Assembly: GCA_937967705.1 (NCBI GenBank)
Contig: CALCJG010000302.1
Location: 1-18,526, forward strand
Source: an uncultured Spirochaetia bacterium
GTDB taxonomy: Bacteria; Spirochaetota; UBA4802; JAGODF01
Reading direction: 5' to 3'
Length of the DNA stretch: 18,526 nt
Of the stretch, positions 9,090-17,646 are shown in pieces. The position numbers and the translations under genes are program-made. The notes under the pieces are model-generated. The model searched no databases and was not told where the DNA came from. It worked only from the letters and a program-made list of their open reading frames with translations. Within the stretch, counting starts at the first letter, position 1, and every line of letters begins with the position of its first letter.

Positions 9090-10042
9090 ACGTTGAGATA
9101 ACGCAGCATCTTCTGTTTATATTCCGGTTTCGTTAGCCACTTTCCTTCAGCATAAGCCACAAGCTCGGGCAATCCTTTTTTCTTTACGAATATACCGCCT
9201 GAGCAATGTACTATCTTTCTGCTGAAGGATCCATAAAGTCTGTCGCATATCCCAATGGCAAAAATTATCTCTCCGGGGATGACTGAACGCAAAAAACAGG
9301 CATGAAGATTCGTTGTGACTCCCCCCTGCCAGGATTTGAAAAAACCGGCCCATCCCAATGTCTCATCAAGGATAGTTATGAGGGCACCAGGATGGACTTC
9401 ATCATCGTTCAGCCGATTCAATTCACTGCTGTCTTTACCATTGGAGTTATTGTCCATGGTATACTGCATATACATCCGTTTATCCTGCAGTTCTTTGAAT
9501 TCAAATGTTCTATACTGATATTTTTTTTGAATCTCCCTGTTATAAATAATACGGTTAGAAAAATTTGGCATCACCAGAGAATTTGAGTTTGTTACTCTCT
9601 CTTTGATGATTCTCATAATATCCTGTTCCGTTGCCCTGTTTTCCGGAGGTGATTTAGGATCGATCAATCCCTTCAAGTATGGATGGCCACCGGTTTTTTT
9701 TATAATGGACCCCTGGTATTTTCGACCCTGTTGATCAACTTCAATATCCACGCTATCTCCAATACTAAGGCTTTCCCCGCCAAATCTGAAACTGGTTTGT
9801 AAAGGATATTCGATTGATGATGGGTCCAAGATATGAGCCAATTCGAGCATTGAGGTCATTCCAATGCCCCCATGAGGTATTCCCGGCCACCCCTCATGCT
9901 GTTGTTGAATGGTCACCTCGGTCCGTATTGCTCTGTCGTGCAATTCATAACGTGAAAAGATATAACCTTCATCACCGCAAAAATAGCAGGAATTATGTTT
10001 TTTTTCTATATTCTCCATGACCGCGTGAGAGGGGTCTCTCAT
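9086..10042 (-). CDS. Double-hotdog PaaI-like acyl-CoA thioesterase family protein
   Basis: The 318-residue protein contains two hotdog-like halves. The first opens with SCYFCGDEG (Cys19, Cys22), like the CFxCGxxN start of PaaI-type thioesterases, then GWPGIPHGGIGMTSMLELAH (51-70). The second has VHPGALITILDETLGW (216-231) and a normal strand pattern ending near AYAEGKWL. Known relatives hydrolyse acyl-CoA thioesters; the substrate here is unknown. The catalytic acid position of the first half is Glu67 rather than Asp, and the second half has HPG instead of HGG, so the halves may be specialised. Start ATG 10042 is chosen because GAGG lies 6 bases upstream; the frame also opens at GTG 10075, with a poorer ribosome site. 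The gene converges on the + strand neighbour, sharing bases 9086-9089 with its stop. Nearby fadJ is consistent with acyl-CoA metabolism but not proof. Confidence 0.8.
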   Translation of the reverse strand: MRDPSHAVMENIEKKHNSCYFCGDEGYIFSRYELHDRAIRTEVTIQQQHEGWPGIPHGGIGMTSMLELAHILDPSSIEYPLQTSFRFGGESLSIGDSVDIEVDQQGRKYQGSIIKKTGGHPYLKGLIDPKSPPENRATEQDIMRIIKERVTNSNSLVMPNFSNRIIYNREIQKKYQYRTFEFKELQDKRMYMQYTMDNNSNGKDSSELNRLNDDEVHPGALITILDETLGWAGFFKSWQGGVTTNLHACFLRSVIPGEIIFAIGICDRLYGSFSRKIVHCSGGIFVKKKGLPELVAYAEGKWLTKPEYKQKMLRYLNV

Positions 10043-10108
10043 ATCACGCCTCAATCTCAGTATACTCTTTATCACCTCGATAAAAAGTTCATTCGAAAAA
10101 ACACACAG

Positions 10109-10136
10109 AGTATAATTATCCTATCCATCCTTTCAA
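10109..10136 (-). promoter_or_regulatory. Sigma70 promoter of the thioesterase gene
   Basis: On the - strand TTGAAA (10136-10131) and TATACT (10114-10109) are 16 bases apart, each 5 of 6 to consensus. The transcript would begin near 10102, 60 bases before ATG 10042 and upstream of the alternative GTG 10075. Confidence 0.65.
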
Positions 10137-10201
10137 GTGCAATTTAACAACAGATATAACTTTTCATAAAACTCTCATAATCCCATCTCGTCCTTCTTGC
10201 G

Positions 10202-10240
10202 AAAAAAAAAGGCTGAACCGATTTTCATCAGAACAGCCCT
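10202..10240 (-). terminator. Intrinsic terminator of the giant lipoprotein gene
   Basis: Read on the - strand, GGGCTG and CAGCC form a stem around an 18-base loop (inner TGA/TCA pairing possible) and are followed by nine U residues (the A-run at 10202-10210 on the + strand). It begins about 30 bases after the lipoprotein stop. The other strand has a shorter T-run, so weak bidirectional activity is possible. Confidence 0.8.
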
Positions 10241-10270
10241 TTTACTATTCTACTGTAAATATGCTAACAA

Positions 10271-13200
10271 CTACTGGAAGAGTCCTCGTACTGCACCATA
10301 ATAATCCAGCGGCGTGTAATCCCCCTTGCTGGTCCTGTTTTCCAAGATAATGGCCAGGTCTTCCAGGAGGTTGCCAGATTGCCACCAGAAAGTATCCACA
10401 TCCTGGTAATTCAGGAAGATGTTCTGATTGAGCAGATAATTGAACTCTTCCACCAGATCCCAGGAATCATACCGGCTGTCTGTGGCCATGTTGTCCAGGA
10501 GGTACGTACCGATGCCATCGGGAGCAAAGGCCACCATACCCAACTGCAGCAGTTCCTCATAGCCGAAAGTGCTTTCTGGTTTCCGCTGAAATTCCTCAAG
10601 CAATCCCGGGAGGTTTTTCAGAGTATTGGTAAAGAGATAGGTGTATCCCGGCTTCTCTTTATCCCAGAGCAGATTACCCACAGCCTCTTTGACGGAATTC
10701 AGTTTTTTAGGAGCAATGTTTGCGGTTTCCACAAAATTGACCCAGGCATCAAACATTCTTTTTGTCTGATAATTCTGATCATCCGGATTGAGAAGAGTGG
10801 CTATGATCCAGGTGATGTTGTTCAGTTTATGCTTATGCGTGCCCGCGGCTTCTATGGACTCGTAGGTCTCCTTATCGCCAGCATCGTTGTACTCATATTC
10901 AAAGAGATTATCCTTGACATAGGTATCGGCTTTTTCGATCAGCTTGCGGGCTGTTACGGTCTTGTTGGCCACATCCACGTAATCAGTTGACACGAAACCC
11001 AGGGCATCCGCAATAGTATCGGAAATATCAAACTCGGTCTTGTAAACACCGTCGAGGCCCTTGTCCTTTATATACTTCAGCTCGTTATCTATCTGGATTC
11101 CCTGATAGCTGCTGCCATTGTATCCAAAGAGCGTGTTGATAAAACCAACAGGCCTTTTATAGGTCACAGAATAACTGGTTGAACCCAAGATAACATCTTC
11201 AACCCCGGCTGAAGCACCATAGTTAAAATCCGCTGCAACGAAATCAGTAATTGCCTTATTGTATTCCGTCATGATTTTATCTACCCGGAGATCATACTTA
11301 TGTCCGTTATAAATGTTGGGACAACTGTATTTCTTGTTACCTCGATATCCCCCCCGATACCAGTTGTCCGTATAAGCTTCGCAATTGGCATCATAGGAAG
11401 TATCGAACCAGCGGGGATCTTCACGGAAGCTGAAGAACCGGTTCAATCCTGGAAAACTTTCCTCGATATATTTTGTAGCATCGCTATCATCTTTTACCTT
11501 TTGCTCATTAACCCAGGTAGCGATATCAATATATTTAAAATACGTTCCCTTGTCCTCAAAGGCATAAGGATCGCTGGCATCGGTCTTTACATATTTGCCC
11601 AGACCATAAATCACCTCTCCAGGTTTAAATCCTGTGGGGAGGGAGGCCTGAGGAGCCGTCTTCTTGATCTTATAAATACCATCGATCAAACCCTCCTTCA
11701 CATTGAAGCTGAAATATTTAATCAGCTTATGATTGAGATCATCAAAATTGTCCTGCAGATAAGCTGGGTCTGTATTCCAGTCGTCCAGACTAAAATTGTA
11801 GAACCGCTCGATATCATTCAGCTTGTTTTCCCTGATAAAGGTAAACAGTTTCTGAAAATCGAAATCATTGACGAATTCCACAAGATCATCGATGTCAGCA
11901 TCCGTAAGGTCAAGCTGGAACGCATTCGCCTGTGCTGTTGCCCAGTCAGGTTTGGGATTTCCCGCATCAACCTCCTGATCTATGTACTTGAGCGCCAGGT
12001 AGTTGTTAACCGCCGGAACACTCCTCTTCAGGAAGCTAACGAACCGCGCATCCTTGGACAGATCCTTCACGAAATTAATGGTCCTCTCCAACTGATCGAG
12101 AGAACGGTCATCCAGGAAGTATCTCAGCCGGTTGATGGGTATGTTCCAATCCAGGGCAGGATTCAACTCATAATAGCCGTCAGAACCCACAATCTTGTTG
12201 CCATCCCCATCCAGATTGTAATAGGACTGCAAATCCTGCCAGTCCGCCGGTCCCTGGGAGCCATGAACTCCCGCGTAACCCTGTGTCAGACCAAAGTTAT
12301 TCATATACATACGTACCGTCTGCCGTATCATCTTTTCAATGCTTTCCTTAATGGGTGTAGTATCGTTGATATTGGCATAGCGGCTCTGCAGAACCGTCGG
12401 CAGCACACCCGCTCTATTACCCTGACCCGTCAGGTCTATCAGTATATTCATCAAGGATGCCGCATTATAGCCAGGATAGGCATAATTCACATTCCTCCAG
12501 TTGCTGGCATAACTCGAATTGACCTGCTCCTGGTTGAGTGTGCACATCATCAGGATAAAATCGTCAAATCGGGCCCGGAACCCGTCAGGGGCGTAATAGC
12601 CAATACCCGTCGACAAATACAGATCGTCAAGGTTATCCCCTCCGCTGAGAGGCTGTGTTCCCCCGGCGTCCTTGTAAACAGCCCCGTCTTCATGAATGGT
12701 TCCGAGAGCCACTGCCAGAACAGCAATCAGATCCTCAAACTTGCCCTTGCTCTCACCTTCATAGGCTGTAGCATCCCAAGTTTTGACACTACCGTCATCA
12801 TTGTAGGTAAGAGGATAGGTTACTCCATTGACTTTGGGAATAGGGGGCAACTCATTATCTTTCAAAGAGCTGAAACTATTCCCAGGAAAATAGGTATCAT
12901 AGAATTTCTGGAACTTTACATAGGGACGGTATGTGCTCGAAGTCTTGGCCCCATCTCCCAGATTTGAAAGATCGGCAAAGCTGTATTTGGATTCCGCTAT
13001 TTGACCAAAACACTCAAAGTTCTTCCCCACAACTGGCGGCAGAACGGGATAATCCCCTAGAGCCTTCCAGCAGGAAGTGGTCAGGTTGACTACACCTGAG
13101 ATAATCCAGCTCAGCCACCCTTCTATCTCATAGCGGAAATCCATGGCAATACAGTAATCCTTGTTCTCAAACGAAACCCCTCTAAAGCGATAGGTATTGG

Positions 13201-16096
13201 TACTATCAAGAATACAACCCAAAGAATCCAGATTACCATCATCCTTATCGCCGTCTGGGTTGATACTCGTAATATTGACTCCCGTTTCTTTCCCCCAACG
13301 GGCATTATTGGCTGAATTGTTATCCCAGCGTTTCGCCTTGGTCACGCCCAAAATACCATTGGCGTTAATGGAGGAATACATCCAGAGCTCAATAGTATTA
13401 CCCAAAACTTCCTGCTTGATATGAAGCGGGATGAGATACATATATTTCTTCTTATTGAGGACCCACTCGAAGTTTTTCCGGATGGCCTCTTCCCGGGTAG
13501 CACAATCCAGGGTCACCTTGTGATCCGCATGGGAATCGGCATATGTTTTGACGGATGCATCATCGGCATAAGAACCGTTGTCTGCATTAAACCGGATATA
13601 ACCGTATTTCGGAACATCAGCATCACTGCCCGAAGCCTCAAATCCTATTTGACCTTTAGCAGGCCTGTAGATGGCCTCATAGACACGATAACGGGATTCG
13701 GAAACACCGGCATTCGTTCCGCAGCCAGGACCCTTTTTCGTCCCGGTCCCCATCCGATACCAGTCACTATACCAACTGTTTCTATATTTGCATTTGGATC
13801 CGTTGGGGGCCTTCCCCTTATAGGTAAAGGGTCCGTACCCCTCCCAGCAGGCCAACGCCACCTCGGTCAAGGTCCAGTTTGTGGTGATAATTTTCCATTC
13901 ATTCCCCTCAAGATGGGCAATACCGCGGATATCCCCCTGGCTGGCGGAGAATTTTCCATGCCAATCCCCCTTGTTGCTGCTGCCCCATCTATGACGGAAG
14001 GTTCCTGGCTGGAGAAGCTCCATGGAAGGCATACTGCGCTGAGTGGCATAAGGTGTCCAACTGCTCTCATAAATGCTCTTACGGTCTATGGTATCATTCC
14101 CAAAAGCCTTCATCTGAAAATCTATTGTAAAAGAGACGATGAACTTAAAATCAATGGGCAGTGTTACCGTATCGGCCCCCTTCAGCTTGGAATCCATGGA
14201 TATCAGACAGTTTTCCAGAGAGAGTTCACCGGGGGCATGAGTCTTATCCACGAGACCATAGCCAGCAGCGGTAACAAAGGTCAGCTGAGCCAGCATGCTC
14301 AAGTTCTTGTCGGGATTAGTTCCTCCAGGAGGATTGACACCATCTTCATTAAGGTAAACCGCATTGCGAAGGGAAACAACGACATTCCCCAAAAGACTTT
14401 GAATGTTCCGGTTCGAATCACCAAAGTAATCCACACCATCCTTGGGTGTCAGCGCCCATTTGCCTTTGTCCGTAGAGTAAAATTCCCCAAGAAGATGCAA
14501 TTGGAGATTGGTAATAATCGCTTCGAGCATGCTCTCGCCGGAATAATTGAGAGAGACTTCTTTGAAGGCCGTCGTTTTATTCAGGAGCTCATCTGTATAC
14601 TTTCTGAAAGGTTTGGTATTACCGTCTGCACTGTTAAACTTCGCCATCCGGGTCACATACCCATGGGTTTCACTGAATGAGTCTTTATAAGCAGGATCGA
14701 CGTAAAAAAGGCCTGGGAAAGAGGTACTTCCCCCATATCCATCATAAGTCGAACCGGTCCAAAGAATTTTCTGGACCCAGTTTTTCTTGATCTTATTAGT
14801 GTCCGTATCACTTGCTGTGAGATCCAAAGAAGCGTTATATTTGGGCATAACGGTTTCTTTCAACCAGTAGAGAAGATCATTGGAATAGGAAAAATCGAAG
14901 ATCTGCCCTGTCCTGGAATCCCCCACTCCGTAATCGGGAACGACTTCCAGCTTTTTGTAGAACTGGTAGTCGTTGTTGAGCCCTCCTAGAAACCACTGGG
15001 TCAGGAGTTCATCTCCGGTTCCCGTGAGGGACGGTTTTTTTGTGGAAAAGATTCGGGCCTGCTCATCTAGCAGTTCCCTGCCCCGTTTGATGAAGTTTTT
15101 CTCGCCGACCGCATCCTCCAGAACCGGTTCCTTGATCATGGGATAGAGATCGTTTATGAGGTATTCGGTAATGAGCACTTTATGGGGATCCGCGACCATC
15201 CAGTCGGCCACTTCCGTTTCCACGTCCCGAATATTATGATATGGCAGATCAGGGTCGCCCGGAGTAGCAGCATAGGCAGGATCAGGGTCTCGAATAAAAT
15301 CAATCAGATCCTGAACCCGCTCTTCGATATCCTCGTTTTTATCAACAAAAGTCTGGAGGAATTTCCGCACCATAATGGAGGGTTTGCTGAGATCGTCCGC
15401 ATTGTTATAAAGGTGCCATACGAAATCCACATTGTTTATAAGATTGGCGATACCGTCCATGCCGATATCCCCGAACTCCTGCTCAGGACTGAAAAAGTCC
15501 CATTTTACAGGGAGCATCTCATCGCTCTGCTGATTTCCGTCGCTGTCCACCCATTCGCCGTTGCCATCCTTGTCCACCCAGTAGAAAAGTTCCCCGGGGT
15601 CCACTTTACCGTCATCGTTTAAATCATGCCAGTTGCTCGCATGCCCCAGAGCGGCGAGGATGGAAGCCACCCCTTCCTTCATCACTTCCGGATCCAGTGA
15701 AAGGACATCATCAACAACCGTCAGGGTTGAATCCAGGGAATTGGGATCACGGGTATACACATCATGAAAGGATACAAAACTGTCTGAAAGGTTCCTGACC
15801 GTACGGGGGAATACGGCATTGGTTCCATAAAAGGTATTGGCCATTTTACGATAAATCTGCGCCGAAAGATCGGGATTGGCGTTAAGCAGATCGTTCAATT
15901 TTTGATTAAAAACACGGGAATCCAGTCCTTCGAACATGGATTTCAGGGCAGGTGTCTCGTCCAGGACCTGGAACAGTTTAACATCGGGGTCCTCTCTGGT
16001 TTTCTGGAATGAAGTATCCATCTGTTTGGCACAAGCCATGAGAAAGGCACTCATCACAATGATACCAATTATTGATGCAATCCTCCTTGATTTCAT
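10271..16096 (-). CDS. Very large (1941-residue) lipoprotein of unknown function
   Basis: I do not recognise the family. Residues 1-22 are a lipoprotein signal peptide with lipobox L-M-A-C (Cys22), so the mature protein is lipid-anchored. No other membrane segment is evident. Residues 158-192 hold three back-to-back Asp-rich loops resembling calcium sites (DLNDDGKVDPGE, DKDGNGE, DSDGNQQSDE). Other Asp/Gly-rich stretches occur, such as NPDGDKDDGN (about 960) and NLDGDGNKIVGSDG (about 1290). About a dozen cysteines lie mainly between residues 630 and 1190, with two more near 1570-1592, suggesting disulfides in an oxidising compartment. Helical segments rich in Asp, Asn, Tyr and Trp dominate the rest. 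Start ATG 16096 follows AAAGGGGG. The gene is monocistronic with its own promoter region and terminator. A surface adhesin, polymer-binding or structural role is possible but is speculation. Confidence 0.9.
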   Translation of the reverse strand: MKSRRIASIIGIIVMSAFLMACAKQMDTSFQKTREDPDVKLFQVLDETPALKSMFEGLDSRVFNQKLNDLLNANPDLSAQIYRKMANTFYGTNAVFPRTVRNLSDSFVSFHDVYTRDPNSLDSTLTVVDDVLSLDPEVMKEGVASILAALGHASNWHDLNDDGKVDPGELFYWVDKDGNGEWVDSDGNQQSDEMLPVKWDFFSPEQEFGDIGMDGIANLINNVDFVWHLYNNADDLSKPSIMVRKFLQTFVDKNEDIEERVQDLIDFIRDPDPAYAATPGDPDLPYHNIRDVETEVADWMVADPHKVLITEYLINDLYPMIKEPVLEDAVGEKNFIKRGRELLDEQARIFSTKKPSLTGTGDELLTQWFLGGLNNDYQFYKKLEVVPDYGVGDSRTGQIFDFSYSNDLLYWLKETVMPKYNASLDLTASDTDTNKIKKNWVQKILWTGSTYDGYGGSTSFPGLFYVDPAYKDSFSETHGYVTRMAKFNSADGNTKPFRKYTDELLNKTTAFKEVSLNYSGESMLEAIITNLQLHLLGEFYSTDKGKWALTPKDGVDYFGDSNRNIQSLLGNVVVSLRNAVYLNEDGVNPPGGTNPDKNLSMLAQLTFVTAAGYGLVDKTHAPGELSLENCLISMDSKLKGADTVTLPIDFKFIVSFTIDFQMKAFGNDTIDRKSIYESSWTPYATQRSMPSMELLQPGTFRHRWGSSNKGDWHGKFSASQGDIRGIAHLEGNEWKIITTNWTLTEVALACWEGYGPFTYKGKAPNGSKCKYRNSWYSDWYRMGTGTKKGPGCGTNAGVSESRYRVYEAIYRPAKGQIGFEASGSDADVPKYGYIRFNADNGSYADDASVKTYADSHADHKVTLDCATREEAIRKNFEWVLNKKKYMYLIPLHIKQEVLGNTIELWMYSSINANGILGVTKAKRWDNNSANNARWGKETGVNITSINPDGDKDDGNLDSLGCILDSTNTYRFRGVSFENKDYCIAMDFRYEIEGWLSWIISGVVNLTTSCWKALGDYPVLPPVVGKNFECFGQIAESKYSFADLSNLGDGAKTSSTYRPYVKFQKFYDTYFPGNSFSSLKDNELPPIPKVNGVTYPLTYNDDGSVKTWDATAYEGESKGKFEDLIAVLAVALGTIHEDGAVYKDAGGTQPLSGGDNLDDLYLSTGIGYYAPDGFRARFDDFILMMCTLNQEQVNSSYASNWRNVNYAYPGYNAASLMNILIDLTGQGNRAGVLPTVLQSRYANINDTTPIKESIEKMIRQTVRMYMNNFGLTQGYAGVHGSQGPADWQDLQSYYNLDGDGNKIVGSDGYYELNPALDWNIPINRLRYFLDDRSLDQLERTINFVKDLSKDARFVSFLKRSVPAVNNYLALKYIDQEVDAGNPKPDWATAQANAFQLDLTDADIDDLVEFVNDFDFQKLFTFIRENKLNDIERFYNFSLDDWNTDPAYLQDNFDDLNHKLIKYFSFNVKEGLIDGIYKIKKTAPQASLPTGFKPGEVIYGLGKYVKTDASDPYAFEDKGTYFKYIDIATWVNEQKVKDDSDATKYIEESFPGLNRFFSFREDPRWFDTSYDANCEAYTDNWYRGGYRGNKKYSCPNIYNGHKYDLRVDKIMTEYNKAITDFVAADFNYGASAGVEDVILGSTSYSVTYKRPVGFINTLFGYNGSSYQGIQIDNELKYIKDKGLDGVYKTEFDISDTIADALGFVSTDYVDVANKTVTARKLIEKADTYVKDNLFEYEYNDAGDKETYESIEAAGTHKHKLNNITWIIATLLNPDDQNYQTKRMFDAWVNFVETANIAPKKLNSVKEAVGNLLWDKEKPGYTYLFTNTLKNLPGLLEEFQRKPESTFGYEELLQLGMVAFAPDGIGTYLLDNMATDSRYDSWDLVEEFNYLLNQNIFLNYQDVDTFWWQSGNLLEDLAIILENRTSKGDYTPLDYYGAVRGLFQ

Positions 16097-16186
16097 ACGC
16101 CCCCCTTTACCTTACGAGAATGTCTCCCGATAAAAAAAGTCAACACTTTGAAACTCTCGACTATATAACCCAAAATAACTAGAATT

Positions 16187-16204
16187 AAACCGTCTGGACG
16201 GTTT
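16187..16204. promoter_or_regulatory. TetR-operator-like palindrome
   Basis: AAACCGTC-TG-GACGGTTT is a perfect 8-bp inverted repeat with a 2-base centre. Size and symmetry are typical of TetR-family operators. It ends 3 bases before the -35 box of the + strand promoter and lies in the likely leader of the lipoprotein transcript. A small hairpin reading (7-bp stem, CTGG loop) is also possible. No TetR gene is in the window. Confidence 0.5.
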
Positions 16205-16207
16205 TTC

Positions 16208-16236
16208 TTGACCCTAAGATAGACCCTAGGTATAAT
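16208..16236 (+). promoter_or_regulatory. Near-consensus rightward sigma70 promoter
   Basis: TTGACC (16208-16213, 5 of 6) and TATAAT (16231-16236, perfect) are exactly 17 bases apart. It points away from the lipoprotein gene, and the next + strand gene starts about 570 bases downstream. It therefore makes either a very long leader or a non-coding RNA. Confidence 0.6.
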
Positions 16237-16263
16237 TTACATCCAAACCCAGGCCATTGTCAA
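16234..16263 (-). promoter_or_regulatory. Candidate leftward promoter of the giant lipoprotein gene
   Basis: On the - strand TTGACA (16263-16258, perfect) and TAAATT (16239-16234, 4 of 6) are 18 bases apart. The transcript would begin near 16227 and run about 130 bases to ATG 16096. Its -10 overlaps the -10 of the rightward promoter, so the two could not fire together. Confidence 0.5.
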
Positions 16264-16283
16264 CTTTTTTGAATGAATTAATC

Positions 16284-16293
16284 GACTGGTCAG
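16284..16293. repeat. Operator-like motif, copy 1
   Basis: GACTGGTCAG, 9 of 10 identical to GACCGGTCAG at 16581-16590. It lies about 20 bases upstream of the -35 of the leftward promoter, where a regulator could act. Confidence 0.35.
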
Positions 16294-16577
16294 AAAAAAA
16301 TATGGAATCAATTCTCCAGATCATCCCGTTAACAATGTTTATTTTACATGTATTCATAAATATCAATAGGATTGGATTTCATACTAACATTTTATGCGAA
16401 AAAGGTGTATTTATATAATAGTAACAACACTTCGCAACTTCCTATCAAAACACGTTTTCACAAAAAATGATTAATGATCAATGCCCATTCAACGGCTTTT
16501 GAATCCTTTACTATCACACCAAAAACAGCAACCAGCTTACAAATTACGGCATGCGAATACTTTCGTCAATAAAAAAT

Positions 16578-16591
16578 ACTGACCGGTCAGT
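16578..16591. repeat. Perfect palindrome ACTGACCGGTCAGT, operator-like motif copy 2
   Basis: A 14-bp perfect palindrome preceded by an A-run (16571-16576) and followed by TCTTTTT. It could be a TetR-type operator. Read as RNA it could instead be a 5-bp stem with a CCGG loop and U-run, a weak bidirectional terminator. The sequence alone does not decide. Confidence 0.4.
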
Positions 16592-16808
16592 TCTTTTTCG
16601 GCAGAATCTTTCATTTTTTTTACAAACCATTCTCCTGAACCCAGACAACTTTTGTAAAACAGCATCAACCTGGCGCTTTCATGACCATAACAATCCTCTG
16701 GATTATTTTTGCTTGACGGATGACTCATATTCCCCTTAAAGTTATTAGGCTCCGCTCAGGGGATAAGGAATAGAGAAATATCAAATACTTTCTTCTCAAT
16801 GGAATATT

Positions 16809-17585
16809 ATGGACGATAAACTCGAAAAGGGCCGGCAAATCGTAAAATCCATTCGCATGCTTGAAGGGGTATTGAGAACAACCCCGAATACAGACCAGAG
16901 AATCCGGGTCAAGAAGGAGATCGACAAGCAGAGAAACACTCTTAACGAGATGTTTCCCGGGGAAGATATAAGCGAACTGGAAAAAGCCCTTTCCTCTGAA
17001 GCCCCGAACAGCACGGCCGATGCGAATTCTATGGATTTATCAAACCTGGAAACGCTTAAGGACATCTCCATTGAAACCATCTCCACCTACAAGGACGATC
17101 AGGAAATCAACGAGGCCGCCTCGATCATGAAATATTTCGAAGACCGGATATGGGGGGTCATCTCAGACCAGCATACCAAGCTTGATTTCTCCAATTCCGG
17201 AGAAAGGGACACGCTCTATCGCAAACTCGACCAGTGCAACCGCTCGTTTAAAATATTCTGTCAGACCATTGAGGACATAGACAAAACCAAGTCCTCCGAA
17301 TATACCAATCAACTTCAGATGATGAGAGTCAAACAGGGACGCGTGTTTCTTTACGATCTCAGCGAATTTCTGAAGGGAGCCAAAAATTTCGTTTCCACCC
17401 TCATCTCTGATGCAGAATTCGGGGGAACCATGATCATCAACCGGGATGAAATCGTGGAATATGCGGATTATGAGACATACAAGACCTTTGCCAACAATAC
17501 CGTTTTCGAAGCGCTTAAATACATGAAAAAATTCCTTAACGAGGCCCTGCAGGTCATCAAAGTCCCTGATATTAAAAAGATTTAG
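16809..17585 (+). CDS. Cytoplasmic helical protein of unknown function
   Basis: A 258-residue protein that I do not recognise. It lacks a signal peptide and membrane segments. It is acidic overall with Lys-rich patches, and the pattern from residue 1 to about 60 (DKLEKGRQIVKSIRMLE, then RVKKEIDKQRNTLNEMF) suggests an N-terminal coiled coil or helical hairpin. The middle and C-terminal parts look mainly helical (for example TVFEALKYMKKFLNEALQ). The start ATG 16809 has GGA at 16801-16803 as a modest ribosome site, and the preceding region has no other good start. Downstream, 183 bases separate it from the next gene. The candidate rightward promoter at 16208-16236 is the only strong upstream promoter seen, but it is distant. 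Confidence 0.8.
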   Translation: MDDKLEKGRQIVKSIRMLEGVLRTTPNTDQRIRVKKEIDKQRNTLNEMFPGEDISELEKALSSEAPNSTADANSMDLSNLETLKDISIETISTYKDDQEINEAASIMKYFEDRIWGVISDQHTKLDFSNSGERDTLYRKLDQCNRSFKIFCQTIEDIDKTKSSEYTNQLQMMRVKQGRVFLYDLSEFLKGAKNFVSTLISDAEFGGTMIINRDEIVEYADYETYKTFANNTVFEALKYMKKFLNEALQVIKVPDIKKI

Positions 17586-17615
17586 CCCTCCGATACCCGC
17601 AAAAGCGCTTTTCAC

Positions 17616-17646
17616 TTGACGGCTTCATCACCCTTTTTTTTACTAT
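17616..17646 (+). promoter_or_regulatory. Weak promoter candidate for the small lipoprotein gene
   Basis: TTGACG (17616-17621) and TACTAT (17641-17646) are 19 bases apart, longer than ideal. A 12-bp palindrome AAAAGCGCTTTT (17601-17612) lies just upstream. Confidence 0.25.

Larger units (their letters stand above)
16097..16808. other. 712-bp gene-free AT-rich regulatory region
   Basis: No convincing protein gene is seen on either strand between the giant lipoprotein and the next + strand gene. The left 200 bases carry two facing promoter-like elements and operator-like palindromes (listed separately). The right 500 bases are AT-rich with a second palindrome at 16578-16591 and a 63-codon frame on the - strand that I could not match to anything. 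Confidence 0.6.

Noticed and set aside
11300..12967. A 555-codon open frame on the + strand inside the giant lipoprotein gene
   Set aside because: It lies antisense to a gene with a clear lipobox, start and terminator. It has no ribosome site or recognisable domain, and looks like a codon-bias shadow.
13421..14680. A 419-codon open frame on the + strand inside the giant lipoprotein gene
   Set aside because: Same reason: antisense to the real gene, with no family match and no ribosome site worth noting.
16537..16728. A 63-codon frame on the - strand in the gene-free region, preceded by AAGGGG
   Set aside because: The ribosome-site match is interesting but the product matches nothing I know, it is very short, and it runs across the palindrome at 16578-16591. 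Evidence is insufficient.
17601..17612. 12-bp palindrome AAAAGCGCTTTT
   Set aside because: It has no loop and no following T-run, so it is not a terminator, and one short AT-rich palindrome is weak evidence for an operator.
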